A stretch of 14,876 nucleotides of DNA from Porphyromonadaceae bacterium (GTDB lineage Bacteria > Bacteroidota > Bacteroidia > Bacteroidales > Dysgonomonadaceae): positions 1 to 14,876 of the forward strand of contig DPAC01000157.1 in the NCBI GenBank assembly GCA_003517675.1, written 5' to 3'. Within the stretch, counting starts at the first letter, position 1; the number at the start of each line of letters is the position of its first letter. The notes under the pieces are model-generated. The model was not told the DNA's origin, searched no databases, and was given only the letters and a program-made list of their open reading frames with translations. Shown in pieces: positions 6,965 through 13,863 of the stretch. Position numbers and translations under genes: made by a program.

Positions 6965-7351
6965 ATGTTACATCACGTGGGATTATCCATCATTGAGCCG
7001 GCAGAGATCCGGGAGTTTTACGAAGCCGTTTTGCATTTCCGCCGGTTGAAACAATTCAACCTCGATTCAGAGGAGGTGCTGCATTCCATCTTTGACACCG
7101 ACAGGCAAACAGAGGTCTGCATGATGGAACACCAACATCTGAAACTGGAACTTTTCATTGATCCCGAGGGAGAGAGAGGTCGTTTTACCCACCTCTGCTT
7201 GGAGTATGACAACCCGGATGAGGTGTCAGATCATGCCCATCAACTGGGTTACAGGAGATGGATCAAAAATGGTCCCAACCGTATCACCCATTTCATTTGG
7301 GACAAAAGCGGTAACATGTTCGAGATAAAGAGAAAGGAGATTGAACTATGA
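6965..7351 (+). CDS. VOC (glyoxalase/bleomycin resistance fold) family protein
   Basis: A 128-residue vicinal-oxygen-chelate protein with two beta-alpha-beta-beta-beta modules. The usual four metal ligands are in place: His4 (MLHHVGLSI), Glu62 (LKLELFI), His76 (FTHLCLE) and Glu120 (NMFEIKR). Substrate cannot be assigned; methylmalonyl-CoA epimerase and glyoxalase I are relatives. The open frame extends upstream to a GTG at 6923, but homology begins at the ATG 6965, which follows an A-rich leader. Its TGA overlaps the ATG at 7348 of a YggS-like fragment. Confidence 0.85.
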   Translation: MLHHVGLSIIEPAEIREFYEAVLHFRRLKQFNLDSEEVLHSIFDTDRQTEVCMMEHQHLKLELFIDPEGERGRFTHLCLEYDNPDEVSDHAHQLGYRRWIKNGPNRITHFIWDKSGNMFEIKRKEIEL

Positions 7352-7524
7352 CACATTCAGACGTAATACAGAGGAATGTAACCGAGATCTTGCAGTCGCT
7401 TCCCCCTGGGGTTGAGATGCGTTATCTCTCCATGGGGATGAGCAACAGCTACCAGATAGCCATTGCCGAGGGAGCCAATATCATTCGGATCGGAACCGCT
7501 TTGTTTGGCGAAAGAGTTGAATAA
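7348..7524 (+). pseudogene. YggS/PROSC-like PLP homeostasis protein, C-terminal fragment (58 codons)
   Basis: This short frame encodes a peptide beginning MTHSDVIQRNVTEILQSLPP and containing YLSMGMSNSYQIAIAEG, then NIIRIGTALFGERVE and TAA. SMGMS-x-x-x-x-AI-x-EG-x-x-x-(V/I)RIG-x-x-(L/I)FGER is the C-terminal phosphate-binding signature of YggS, a pyridoxal-phosphate-binding TIM-barrel protein normally about 220-240 residues. The rest, including the PLP lysine, is absent because the VOC gene occupies the upstream DNA. The ATG overlaps the VOC stop (ATGA), so it could still be translated. It is either a deletion remnant or a retained mini-protein; the former is more likely. Confidence 0.7.
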
Positions 7525-7532
7525 CGAATAAC

Positions 7533-7538
7533 AGGAGA
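7533..7538 (+). promoter_or_regulatory. Shine-Dalgarno site leaving the ZIP start ambiguous
   Basis: AGGAGA lies 8 bp before a TTG (7547) and 14 bp before the ATG (7553), which are in frame. The spacing favours the TTG, while codon preference favours the ATG; the difference is two residues. Confidence 0.5.
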
Positions 7539-7552
7539 GAATCTTATTGAAC

Positions 7553-8284
7553 ATGCCACACAACGATACATTTTACTGGATCGCCCTATTTGCCGTGCTT
7601 GCAGCACTCATCAACGGGCTGGGAATATTCATCATTTACAGGTACCGGAATTGGGCCATAAAATCAAAACCCTACTTCATCTGTTTTGCTGCCGGAGTGC
7701 TGATTGCCACGCCACTGATGCTGGCACTCCCCCAGGCCATCGGGAAGAATTTCTACGCCGGGTTCACCGCACTGCTCGGTTTCCTGTTCATGTTTTTTTC
7801 AAACGGGCTGATCAAGAAGATCACCAAAACCGAAGTGCTGGCCTTTGGGATCGTAGCCGCCGAGGGGATAGCCATTCACTCCTTCATCGATGGCATTATC
7901 TACACCGTCACCTTCAGCGTCAGCATTCTCGCAGGTTTTTTGGCTGCAACAGGACTGGTAATTCATGAGTTTGCCGAAGGGATCATCACCTACACACTAT
8001 TTTTAAAAGGAGGGGTAAAAGAGAAACGTTCGATGTTTTATGCCTTCATGGTAGCCGGACTCACCACGCCGTTGGGCGCCTTTGTAGCCTACCCGCTGGT
8101 AAACCGTCTCAACGACAGCCACCTGGGGTTAATGCTGGGATTTGTTGCGGGGGTGCTGATCTATGTCTCTGCTTCGCACCTTCTTCCCGAGGCAAGGGGT
8201 GAGGAGAAGAAACACTCCAGTGTTGCCTTCCTAGGGGGAGTGGTACTGGCACTCTTTATCGTATTCTCAAAAATGTTCGGGTGA
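7553..8284 (+). CDS. ZIP family metal transporter
   Basis: A 243-residue integral membrane protein with about eight hydrophobic segments, typical length for bacterial ZIP permeases that carry divalent cations such as Zn(II), Fe(II) or Mn(II) into the cytoplasm. The two metal-site helices are recognisable: EGIAIHSFIDGI (104-115, HS-x-x-DG) and VIHEFAEGI (136-144, HE-x-x-EG). The histidine-rich loop of some ZIP proteins is lacking. The specificity cannot be read. It ends the plus-strand run and is convergent with the Mrp gene, with only 32 bp between the stops. An alternative TTG start at 7547 adds two residues. Confidence 0.88.
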   Translation: MPHNDTFYWIALFAVLAALINGLGIFIIYRYRNWAIKSKPYFICFAAGVLIATPLMLALPQAIGKNFYAGFTALLGFLFMFFSNGLIKKITKTEVLAFGIVAAEGIAIHSFIDGIIYTVTFSVSILAGFLAATGLVIHEFAEGIITYTLFLKGGVKEKRSMFYAFMVAGLTTPLGAFVAYPLVNRLNDSHLGLMLGFVAGVLIYVSASHLLPEARGEEKKHSSVAFLGGVVLALFIVFSKMFG

Positions 8285-8316
8285 TATACCGATAAAGGAG
8301 GAGGAACTGTCTTTTC

Positions 8317-9150
8317 CTATGCATCTGCATCCCGGTGCTCCAACACTGCCTCCACGATGCCGAAGAATGATTGTGCAATCTGCTCATCCTGAAAGAGCCT
8401 GTCGAGGGAGCCCTCATCACAGCTTTGGCGGATCTGCTCATTCATGGGGATCTGCGCGATAAGAGGGATATGAAACTGTTGCGAAAGCTTCTCACCACCC
8501 CCCTGTCCAAACAGGAAATATTTCTCATCGGGATGCAGCGATGGTGTGAACCAGGCCATGTTCTCCACGATGCCCAACACCGGCGCAGAGACATTTTTGT
8601 TGTTGAACATGCCGATCGCCTTGGCCACATCATCCAGCGCAATGGCCTGCGGAGTGGTCACCACAATGGCTCCTGTGATCTCGTACGACTGCAACAGGGT
8701 CAGGTGCACATCGCCTGTTCCGGGAGGCGTGTCGATCACCAGATAATCCAGCTCCCCCCAATCCGTATCATTGAGCAGCTGCTTGAGCGCATTCGACACC
8801 ATGGGACCCCGCCAGAGAAGAGACTGTGAAGGGTCAATAAAAAAGCCGATAGAGATCACCTTGATGCCATACCGGTCAAAGGGTTCAATCCATGTCCTCC
8901 CCTCTTTCTCCACGGAGAGTGGGCGTTGGTTGTTCAGGTTGAAAAGTGTGGGGACCGAGGGCCCATGGATATCAGCATCCAGCAAACCGGTTGCATAGCC
9001 CTCCCTGGCCAGTGAGAGCGCCAGGCCGGCCGCAACGGTCGACTTGCCTACACCCCCCTTACCCGAGGCAACGATGAGTATATTTTTTATATTGGGCAGC
9101 TTCGTCTTTTCAAACTGCTTTTTGGCGGTGTTACTTTGTTCGTTCATCAT
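8317..9150 (-). CDS. mrp: Mrp/NBP35-family ATP-binding iron-sulfur carrier-like protein
   Basis: A 277-residue cytoplasmic P-loop ATPase of the Mrp/ApbC (SIMIBI) class, implicated in Fe-S cluster carriage. Deviant Walker A GKGGVGKS (30-37), DADIHGPSVPTLF switch I (about 58-70), and the Walker B-containing YLVIDTPPGTGDVHL (about 135-149). In the C-terminal part VENMAWFTP runs to FGQGGG, but the CPxC pair that usually lies between these blocks and bridges a cluster is replaced by TPSLHPDEKY. The N-terminal DUF59 domain found in many bacterial Mrp proteins is also missing. As I recall, Bacteroidota Mrp proteins often lack this CxxC. The start ATG overlaps the deformylase stop (ATGA). It is the last gene of the ORP-like operon and corresponds in role to the Mrp gene of Desulfovibrio ORP loci. 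Confidence 0.9.
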   Translation of the reverse strand: MMNEQSNTAKKQFEKTKLPNIKNILIVASGKGGVGKSTVAAGLALSLAREGYATGLLDADIHGPSVPTLFNLNNQRPLSVEKEGRTWIEPFDRYGIKVISIGFFIDPSQSLLWRGPMVSNALKQLLNDTDWGELDYLVIDTPPGTGDVHLTLLQSYEITGAIVVTTPQAIALDDVAKAIGMFNNKNVSAPVLGIVENMAWFTPSLHPDEKYFLFGQGGGEKLSQQFHIPLIAQIPMNEQIRQSCDEGSLDRLFQDEQIAQSFFGIVEAVLEHRDADA

Positions 9151-9665
9151 TTTCTTTTTTTTATTTTATTCAGTTTTCCCTGTATCAATCTTTTTTGCAG
9201 GCCGGACAACCGGTCAATGAAAAGGATGCCGTCGAGATGGTCAACCTCATGCTGGAAGATGCGGGCCTCCAGCCCACTCAGCTCCTCTTCGACTGTCTCA
9301 AAGGCAAGGTTCTGGTAAGTCACGTGGATCCTCTCCGGGCGTTCCAACTCATGAAAGATGCCCGGGATGCTGAGGCACCCCTCATTAAAGGTAGAGAGTT
9401 CATCATCCGCATGAAGAATACGGGGATTGAGGTAAACCTTTTCCACCGGCTTAAACTGTGCATTCTCCTCTGCCAGCGGGGTGGTATCAATCACAAATAT
9501 TCTTTTGGAGAGACCAATTTGCGGAGCTGCCAGCCCTATTCCCTCTGCTCTCTTGAGGGTATCGAACAGGTTCCCGGATATCCCTTCCGGGAGATCCTCC
9601 TGATGGATGTCAAACGCGGTTTGACGCAATACGGGAGCACCGTAAATCACAATTGGCACAATCAT
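9147..9665 (-). CDS. def: Peptide deformylase
   Basis: A 172-residue metallopeptidase that removes the N-terminal formyl group from nascent proteins. All three motifs are intact: GIGLAAPQIG (42-51), EGCLSIPG (95-102, with the Cys97 metal ligand) and QHEVDHLDGILF (138-149, His139 and His143 metal ligands, Glu140 catalytic). The N-terminal MIVPIVIYGAPVLR resembles other Bacteroidota enzymes. Both ends overlap neighbours by 4 bp (radical SAM upstream, Mrp downstream), so it is firmly inside the ORP-like operon, an unexpected place for a translation housekeeping enzyme. Whether it is the sole or an accessory copy in the genome cannot be told from here. Confidence 0.94.
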   Translation of the reverse strand: MIVPIVIYGAPVLRQTAFDIHQEDLPEGISGNLFDTLKRAEGIGLAAPQIGLSKRIFVIDTTPLAEENAQFKPVEKVYLNPRILHADDELSTFNEGCLSIPGIFHELERPERIHVTYQNLAFETVEEELSGLEARIFQHEVDHLDGILFIDRLSGLQKRLIQGKLNKIKKRK

Positions 9666-10597
9666 TTTCCGGAAAAATTACGAATCCAAAACTTCTTGTC
9701 CTGATAGATCACCTCACGAATTACATTCTCACGGATCAGCTGATCCGGCAGACCACTCTCTGCCCCGTTCTTGCGCAGAATCTCACCCATGGTCTCCTCC
9801 CGGATGGGATGCACAGCACTCATATTGAGGATATCCTCCCTCGCATCGCCGGTGAAACCGGTATCACTTCCTTCGAAGCCAAGCAGCATTTCGCTGTGGA
9901 GGCCTGCTCCGGTGTAGATCTGATAGGCTCTGTTGATGGCGGCCTCGTCCGGTTTCTTCACGCTCCGCATTGCCGGTGGCCGCGTGGGAATGGAGATATA
10001 GGCCGTGGCCGGGTTGATCGTCGCGATCAGTGATGCATTCCGTTGCAACAGTTCAGCACCATCGTTGACCCCGTCCACCATCATGGTCTCGGTAGCCAGG
10101 AGCCCCCTGTAGGCAGAGGCAAAAGTCAGGAGCCCCTCCTTGTAACTTTCAAAGGTGAGCTTGGGATGGGGTCTGTTGATCTTCTTCCATACAGCCTCAT
10201 CGTTTGCATCCACCTTCACCGATACCCAATCGGCCAGAGACAGGGCATCGCGCACCTGCGCATCACCCAGCAGCGAAGCATTGGTGATCACGGCGATCGG
10301 AATGCCGATCTTCTTTAACAGGCTGATCGACTCTTCCAGGTGGATATCGAGTGTTGGTTCTCCGTTGGGTACGAAGGTGAGATAGTCAGGCATCTGCTGC
10401 AACTTTCCCAGGTGCTTCTCCACCGCTGCGAAAATCTGCTCCGGGCTATAAAACGATTGTCTATCGAGGGTATAATGGCGGGTGGCTCCCACCTGACAGT
10501 AGATGCATGCATAGGTACAGATCTTATCCCCCGGTATGTTATTGATTCCCAGGCTCTTTCCCAGTCTTCTGGAGGGTACGGGTCCAAAACTGATCAT
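9662..10597 (-). CDS. Radical SAM protein (COG0731-like)
   Basis: A 311-residue radical SAM protein. The cluster motif CTYACIYC gives Cys27, Cys31 and Cys34 (C-x3-C-x2-C), preceded by FGPVPSRRLGKSLGINN, which is the hallmark N-terminus of the COG0731 group (distantly related to the archaeal wyosine-synthesis enzyme). NGEPTLD (about 78-84) is the GEP-type SAM-binding motif. There is no extra SPASM cluster, and only the one three-cysteine motif is evident. The substrate is unknown. The C-terminal about 80 residues after LGFEGSDTGFTGDARED look like a small winged-helix-like extension. It lies 30 bp after the second MinD/ferredoxin gene and overlaps the deformylase start by 4 bp. In this context a role in modifying a metal-cluster protein or its cofactor is a hypothesis only. 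Confidence 0.87.
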   Translation of the reverse strand: MISFGPVPSRRLGKSLGINNIPGDKICTYACIYCQVGATRHYTLDRQSFYSPEQIFAAVEKHLGKLQQMPDYLTFVPNGEPTLDIHLEESISLLKKIGIPIAVITNASLLGDAQVRDALSLADWVSVKVDANDEAVWKKINRPHPKLTFESYKEGLLTFASAYRGLLATETMMVDGVNDGAELLQRNASLIATINPATAYISIPTRPPAMRSVKKPDEAAINRAYQIYTGAGLHSEMLLGFEGSDTGFTGDAREDILNMSAVHPIREETMGEILRKNGAESGLPDQLIRENVIREVIYQDKKFWIRNFSGK

Positions 10598-10627
10598 TGC
10601 TTCTTCTTTTTAAAGGGTTCTCTCTCT

Positions 10628-11494
10628 CTACGATTTGAAAATCTGCCGGTGGATGGCAGCGATCTCACGGGCTGCCACCGACCGGGGGGCCCACTCGACC
10701 ACCGTCCGGCATTGCAGCATGGCTTCCACCACTGCCGGTTCGAAAGGGATCCTGCCGATGAGGGGGAGATGTTCGCTGCGGCACCACGCCCCGATCTCGT
10801 TTGATACCTGCTCATTCAGGTCATATTTGTTGATCACCACGACAGACGGGATACCGAACCCATCGGTCAGCTGCTTCACCCTCTTCAGGTCATGAAAACC
10901 GGAGTGGCTCGGCTCGGTTATCAGCAGTGCCAGATCGACACCGCTCATGGCAGAGATCGCGGGACAGCCGGTGCCGGGGGGACCGTCAATCAGGATGGTC
11001 TCCATTCCCCTCTCCTCCGACAGCAGACGTGACTGTTCACGCACCACATTTACCAGCTTGCCGGAGTTCTCCTCGCCGGGTGCCAGTCGCGCATGCACCA
11101 TCCAGCCGTTGCGGAAGGTGCCGCTCGCCCAGTAGCTGCCATTACGCTCAACCATGCTGATTGCATCGGGCGGACAGATGCGCATGCAGAGGCGGCATCC
11201 GTCACAGGATGTTTCAGAGATCGTATAGCGATCGTCCTGGTATCGAATCGCATCAAAGCGACAGGCATCCATGCAGGCTCCGCATTGGGTGCATAGCTGC
11301 TGATCAATCACTGCCTTGGCTCCGGTGGAAAAGGACTGCCTGGACTGATCCGACGGCTGCAGTAGCAGATGGAGGTTGGCTGCATCCACATCGCAGTCGG
11401 CCACCGTCAGCGGTTCGCCCATGGTAGCCAGCGCCGCACTCAGGCTTGTCTTGCCTGTTCCTCCCTTTCCACTGATGATGACAATCTGCTTCAT
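10628..11494 (-). CDS. MinD/ParA-like ATPase with two 4Fe-4S ferredoxin motifs, copy 2 (ORP-cluster type)
   Basis: A 288-residue P-loop ATPase with a ferredoxin domain inserted after the first third. Deviant Walker A GKGGTGKT (9-16), DCDVDAANLH (33-42), cluster motifs Cys 68, 71, 74, 78 and Cys 97, 100, 103, 107 (the second set ending CP), then Walker B-like ILIDGPPGTGCP (about 166-177) and ITEPSHSGFHDLKR. This architecture is that of the paired ATPases in Desulfovibrio ORP operons and near NifX-like genes in other anaerobes; they are thought to drive cluster or cofactor handling. The ATG overlaps the stop of copy 1 by 4 bp, so both are likely made in similar amounts and may form a heterodimer. 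Confidence 0.92.
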   Translation of the reverse strand: MKQIVIISGKGGTGKTSLSAALATMGEPLTVADCDVDAANLHLLLQPSDQSRQSFSTGAKAVIDQQLCTQCGACMDACRFDAIRYQDDRYTISETSCDGCRLCMRICPPDAISMVERNGSYWASGTFRNGWMVHARLAPGEENSGKLVNVVREQSRLLSEERGMETILIDGPPGTGCPAISAMSGVDLALLITEPSHSGFHDLKRVKQLTDGFGIPSVVVINKYDLNEQVSNEIGAWCRSEHLPLIGRIPFEPAVVEAMLQCRTVVEWAPRSVAAREIAAIHRQIFKS

Positions 11495-12348
11495 GAGGCT
11501 CTCTGTTGAATGATTTGTGTGAGCAGACGGCTGAACATCTCCCGGTAGGAGTCATCGACCGCCGATGGCAGCCCTCCCCCGGCATAGATGCGTGCTATCT
11601 CCCTGTCGAAGGGGATCTCCAGTAACAGTGGGATACCCTCCTGCTCTATCCACCGGTATATTGCATCGTCACCCAGTCCTGCTCTGTTGACAACCACGCC
11701 AAACGGCTTCCCCAGCTGCCGCACGGTGGCTACCGAGAGCTTCAGATCGTGCAGGCCGAAGGGCGTGGGTTCACTGACCAGCACCACATAGTCGGCCCTG
11801 TCAACCGTCGCAATAAAGGGACATGAGATGCCGGGGGGAGAGTCCAAGAGAACCAGCTCCCTGTTACCGGCCTCACGAATGGCCCTGGTGATGACCGGCA
11901 CGGGCGAGTAGACCCCCACCTCGGCACGTCCTTCAACCAGCTGCTGACCACTTCCGTAAGCAGCATGCTTCACCTTTCCCAGCAGCTTGGGATGTTCGGT
12001 GATCGCTCCCGCCTGACAGGCATAGCTGCAGGCACCACAGTCGTGGCAGAGATCGGGCAGCACCTGAATCATCCTTCTCTCAGGCAGATAAAGGATGGCA
12101 TTGTAGCTGCAATAGTCGTAACATTTCCCGCAGAAGGTGCACTTCTCCGGGTTGATCACCGGCACTTGCTGGGACACCTCCTCAACCTGTTCCTCCTCAC
12201 CGGTAATAAACTCTGCGACATTGGGCTCCTCTGCATCACAGTCGGCCAGCACACAATCTATACCCCGCAATGAGGCTACCCAGAAGAGGTTGGTTGAGAC
12301 AAATGTCTTACCGGTACCTCCCTTTCCACTTGCTATGGCAATCTTCAT
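11491..12348 (-). CDS. MinD/ParA-like ATPase with two 4Fe-4S ferredoxin motifs, copy 1 (ORP-cluster type)
   Basis: A 285-residue paralogue of the next gene. Walker A GKGGTGKT (8-15), DCDAEEPNV (36-44), ferredoxin cysteines 70, 73, 76, 80 and 101, 104, 107, 111, then VLLDSPPGISCP (166-177) and SEPTPFGLHDLK. The frame is open up to 12432, but I place the start at ATG 12348, where the protein begins directly with MKIAIASGK and the ATG overlaps the DUF89 stop (ATGA). Neither cluster motif has the CP ending seen in copy 2. Expected to act in the cytoplasm with the NifX/ORP-like proteins of the same operon; the exact product is not known. Confidence 0.92.
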   Translation of the reverse strand: MKIAIASGKGGTGKTFVSTNLFWVASLRGIDCVLADCDAEEPNVAEFITGEEEQVEEVSQQVPVINPEKCTFCGKCYDYCSYNAILYLPERRMIQVLPDLCHDCGACSYACQAGAITEHPKLLGKVKHAAYGSGQQLVEGRAEVGVYSPVPVITRAIREAGNRELVLLDSPPGISCPFIATVDRADYVVLVSEPTPFGLHDLKLSVATVRQLGKPFGVVVNRAGLGDDAIYRWIEQEGIPLLLEIPFDREIARIYAGGGLPSAVDDSYREMFSRLLTQIIQQRAS

Positions 12349-13253
12349 CGTTCCTGCTCTTTTTTTGGTTTGTTGCCAACACAAACAAAACTGCTCTTTG
12401 GCACACCAAGCCTGTCGGCAATCACATCGCACTTCACCATCAATAGAAAGAAGATGTTACCCCTGGACACATTGATCAACCCCTCCAGGTTACCCTGACC
12501 TTTCGAAATCACCAGATCCGCTTCGTTGTAAAGTTGCTGAAAGGCGGGAGAGCACTTTTCCGGCATGGTGGAGGGGGCATCGTAACCGTTGTCAATCACC
12601 CGTGCCACCTCTTCCATCCTCACCTGGGCGGCATCCCTCCTGGTAACATCGTTGATTGCCGGTGAACCCCGCACGGCATACCATATGTTGGGATGACGAA
12701 AGGTCTCGATAAACAACTTGTCAAAGACAATCTCTCCGGCATTATCCCCAATATAAAGGACTGTTTTTGCCTCGAATAACCGCTGTTTAAGCTGTGCAAC
12801 ATGATTAATGGCAAACTCACTGTTCATCACCTTTTCTATGGTCTGCTCCAGATCAAAAGAGTCGAAGACACCATAATCGATGATATTCCCTGCTATGGCA
12901 AGGCGCAATGCAGTCTCAAACGGATCATCCGAGCAGTCTATCCTCCTTCTCAAGGTCTCATATCTGTTCAGGATCTGGTTGTTGCTCTCAAATTTTATTT
13001 TCTTATAGGGATCGGCTATTCCGCTTCTTTCACTGTACAGCTTATAAAGCTCTCTCGAAAGCACAGGGACGGAGAAACCATCATCTCCGCTTTGAAAGAG
13101 AGCAAACATCTCCGCCGCAAGCTTTTTTTTCTCTATGGCGGACAGAGACAGCTTCTCAATCAACCGCTCAAAAGTACGTGCAAAACAAAAATAACATCTG
13201 TAGTCTGCTTCCACCTTTTCAGTCTTTTCAGTCTTTTCAGTGATCACAGGCAT
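12345..13253 (-). CDS. DUF89/ARMT1-like protein (metal-dependent phosphatase family)
   Basis: About 302 residues, counted from the ATG at 13253. DUF89 proteins characterised elsewhere are metal-dependent phosphatases that remove damaged or surplus phosphometabolites. Visible family blocks: an N-terminal CYFC pair (20-23), the metal-site motif DNAGEIVFDKLFIE (170-183), RGSPAINDVT (195-204), DNGYDAPST and SKGQGNLEGL (250-259). The conserved domain starts at DYRCYFC; before it is an odd TEKTEKTEKVE segment produced by a 9-bp tandem repeat. An earlier in-frame ATG at 13268 would add five residues. Either start lies inside the 3' end of the upstream NifX-like gene (17- or 32-bp overlap). The stop overlaps the MinD copy 1 start by 4 bp. 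Its substrate here is unknown; cofactor-precursor cleanup would fit but is a guess. Confidence 0.85.
   Translation of the reverse strand: MPVITEKTEKTEKVEADYRCYFCFARTFERLIEKLSLSAIEKKKLAAEMFALFQSGDDGFSVPVLSRELYKLYSERSGIADPYKKIKFESNNQILNRYETLRRRIDCSDDPFETALRLAIAGNIIDYGVFDSFDLEQTIEKVMNSEFAINHVAQLKQRLFEAKTVLYIGDNAGEIVFDKLFIETFRHPNIWYAVRGSPAINDVTRRDAAQVRMEEVARVIDNGYDAPSTMPEKCSPAFQQLYNEADLVISKGQGNLEGLINVSRGNIFFLLMVKCDVIADRLGVPKSSFVCVGNKPKKEQER
13215..13241. repeat. Three perfect 9-bp tandem repeats at a gene junction
   Basis: CTTTTCAGT is repeated three times on the plus strand. On the coding (minus) strand it encodes the TEKTEK segment of the DUF89 N-terminus and also contains the TGA (13239-13237) of the upstream NifX-like gene. 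Because the unit is 9 bp, slippage would add or remove three residues of DUF89 without breaking its frame. Confidence 0.9.
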
Positions 13254-13575
13254 TGACGCCGGTGACAAGCGACTGCTTATAGTGGTCGTCTACCAACTCC
13301 CGCGGAGTCTTGTACTCGGCACCTACATGCACCCTGATACTTTGCTGCTCAAACAGACGGATGGCTTTTTGTCCGATACCCGCCGCAATCACTTCGGTGA
13401 CTCCCTTCTCTGATAGCCATGCAGGCAGCAGTCCGGGTTCATGCGGAGGAGGTGTCACCAATGTCTCGTTCCGAATGGCTCCATCTTCCGCTTCAATGAT
13501 GGCAAACTGCTGACAATGGCCAAAGTGCTGACAGAGTCTTCCCTCTTCCAGGGGTATTGCGATAACCTGCTTCAT
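13237..13575 (-). CDS. NifB/NifX-type Fe-Mo cluster-binding (ORP-like) protein, second gene
   Basis: A 112-residue single-domain protein of the NifX/NifY/dinitrogenase-iron-molybdenum-cofactor family, ribonuclease-H-like fold. It starts MKQVIAIPLEEGRLCQHFGHC, where C-x-HFGHC is the typical cysteine/histidine-bearing loop, then PPPHEPGLLPAWLSEKGV, VIAAGIGQKAIRLFEQQ, and a C-terminal NACDH. That C-terminal pattern is frequent in the clade that sits with MinD/ferredoxin ATPases. Proteins of this family bind metal-sulfur clusters; D. gigas orange protein holds a Mo-Cu-S cluster. The start ATG overlaps the stop of the Gly-rich gene by 4 bp, and the stop lies in the 9-bp repeats shared with DUF89. 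Confidence 0.92.
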   Translation of the reverse strand: MKQVIAIPLEEGRLCQHFGHCQQFAIIEAEDGAIRNETLVTPPPHEPGLLPAWLSEKGVTEVIAAGIGQKAIRLFEQQSIRVHVGAEYKTPRELVDDHYKQSLVTGVNACDH

Positions 13576-13847
13576 CTCATTCGTCTATTACCGGATCCGT
13601 CCCTTCTTCTCATTTTCTCGCCTTGACCCTGGCCCTGAGCCATGCCTCTACCTTGGCCCTGGCCCTTTCCTCTACCTTGGCCCTGGCCCATGCCTCTGTT
13701 GGCACCCTGCTGCGAAGGAGCATTCGTCCCTTCTCCTGCAGGAGTATTCATGTTATTGGATACTCTGTGCGACGGGTTACAACGTCCCTGTCCTCTTCCA
13801 CTCATCGGGCCCTCACCTTCGGGCCCTCTCCTGTTCATTCCTGGCAT
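13572..13847 (-). CDS. DUF5320-like small Gly/Gln/Arg-repeat protein
   Basis: A 91-residue, very basic, low-complexity protein. The first 23 residues (MPGMNRRGPEGEGPMSGRGQ, then GRC) match in style the start of the 2030 protein (MP-x-x-x-R-x-GP-x-G-x-GP-x-(T/S)GR...C), so both appear to belong to one family. Residues 54-77 are three eight-residue repeats of the form GQGQGRG(K/M/E). No coiled coil is present, unlike the 2030 protein. It is flanked by two NifX/ORP-like genes, 16 bp after the first and overlapping the second by 4 bp. It has a perfect AGGAGG five bases before its ATG. Function unknown; RGG-like tracts can bind RNA, but that is not shown here. Confidence 0.75.
   Translation of the reverse strand: MPGMNRRGPEGEGPMSGRGQGRCNPSHRVSNNMNTPAGEGTNAPSQQGANRGMGQGQGRGKGQGQGRGMAQGQGQGEKMRRRDGSGNRRMR
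13617..13688. repeat. 24-bp tandem repeat (3 copies) inside the Gly/Gln/Arg-repeat gene
   Basis: Three consecutive 24-bp units, imperfect, encode residues 54-77 on the minus strand. The shared core on the plus strand is CTCTACCTTGGCCCTGGCCC in two units and a diverged form in the third. Copy number changes would keep the frame. Confidence 0.85.
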
Positions 13848-13852
13848 AATAA

Positions 13853-13858
13853 CCTCCT
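13853..13858 (-). promoter_or_regulatory. Strong Shine-Dalgarno AGGAGG for the Gly/Gln/Arg-repeat gene
   Basis: CCTCCT on the plus strand is AGGAGG on the coding strand, five bases before the ATG at 13847. It fixes the start. Most other genes in the window have weak or A-rich leaders, so strong translation of this small protein is suggested. Confidence 0.75.
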
Positions 13859-13863
13859 TTTGT

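Noticed and set aside
8285..8316. Bidirectional terminator between the convergent ZIP and Mrp genes
   Set aside because: Only a weak AGGA/TCCT pairing is visible, with no stable GC stem or clear T-run, so I do not call a terminator.
8317..12348. MinD-family ATPases as cell-division site selection proteins
   Set aside because: The ferredoxin inserts in two of them and the Mrp signature in the third, plus absence of minC and minE, point to Fe-S or cofactor handling.
13617..13688. CRISPR-like array
   Set aside because: The 24-bp repeats are contiguous with no spacers and encode an in-frame octapeptide repeat.
13808..13826. GGGCCC-N7/8-GGGCCC as a hairpin or regulatory site
   Set aside because: It lies within the coding sequence of the Gly/Gln/Arg-repeat protein and is explained by its Gly-Pro codons.
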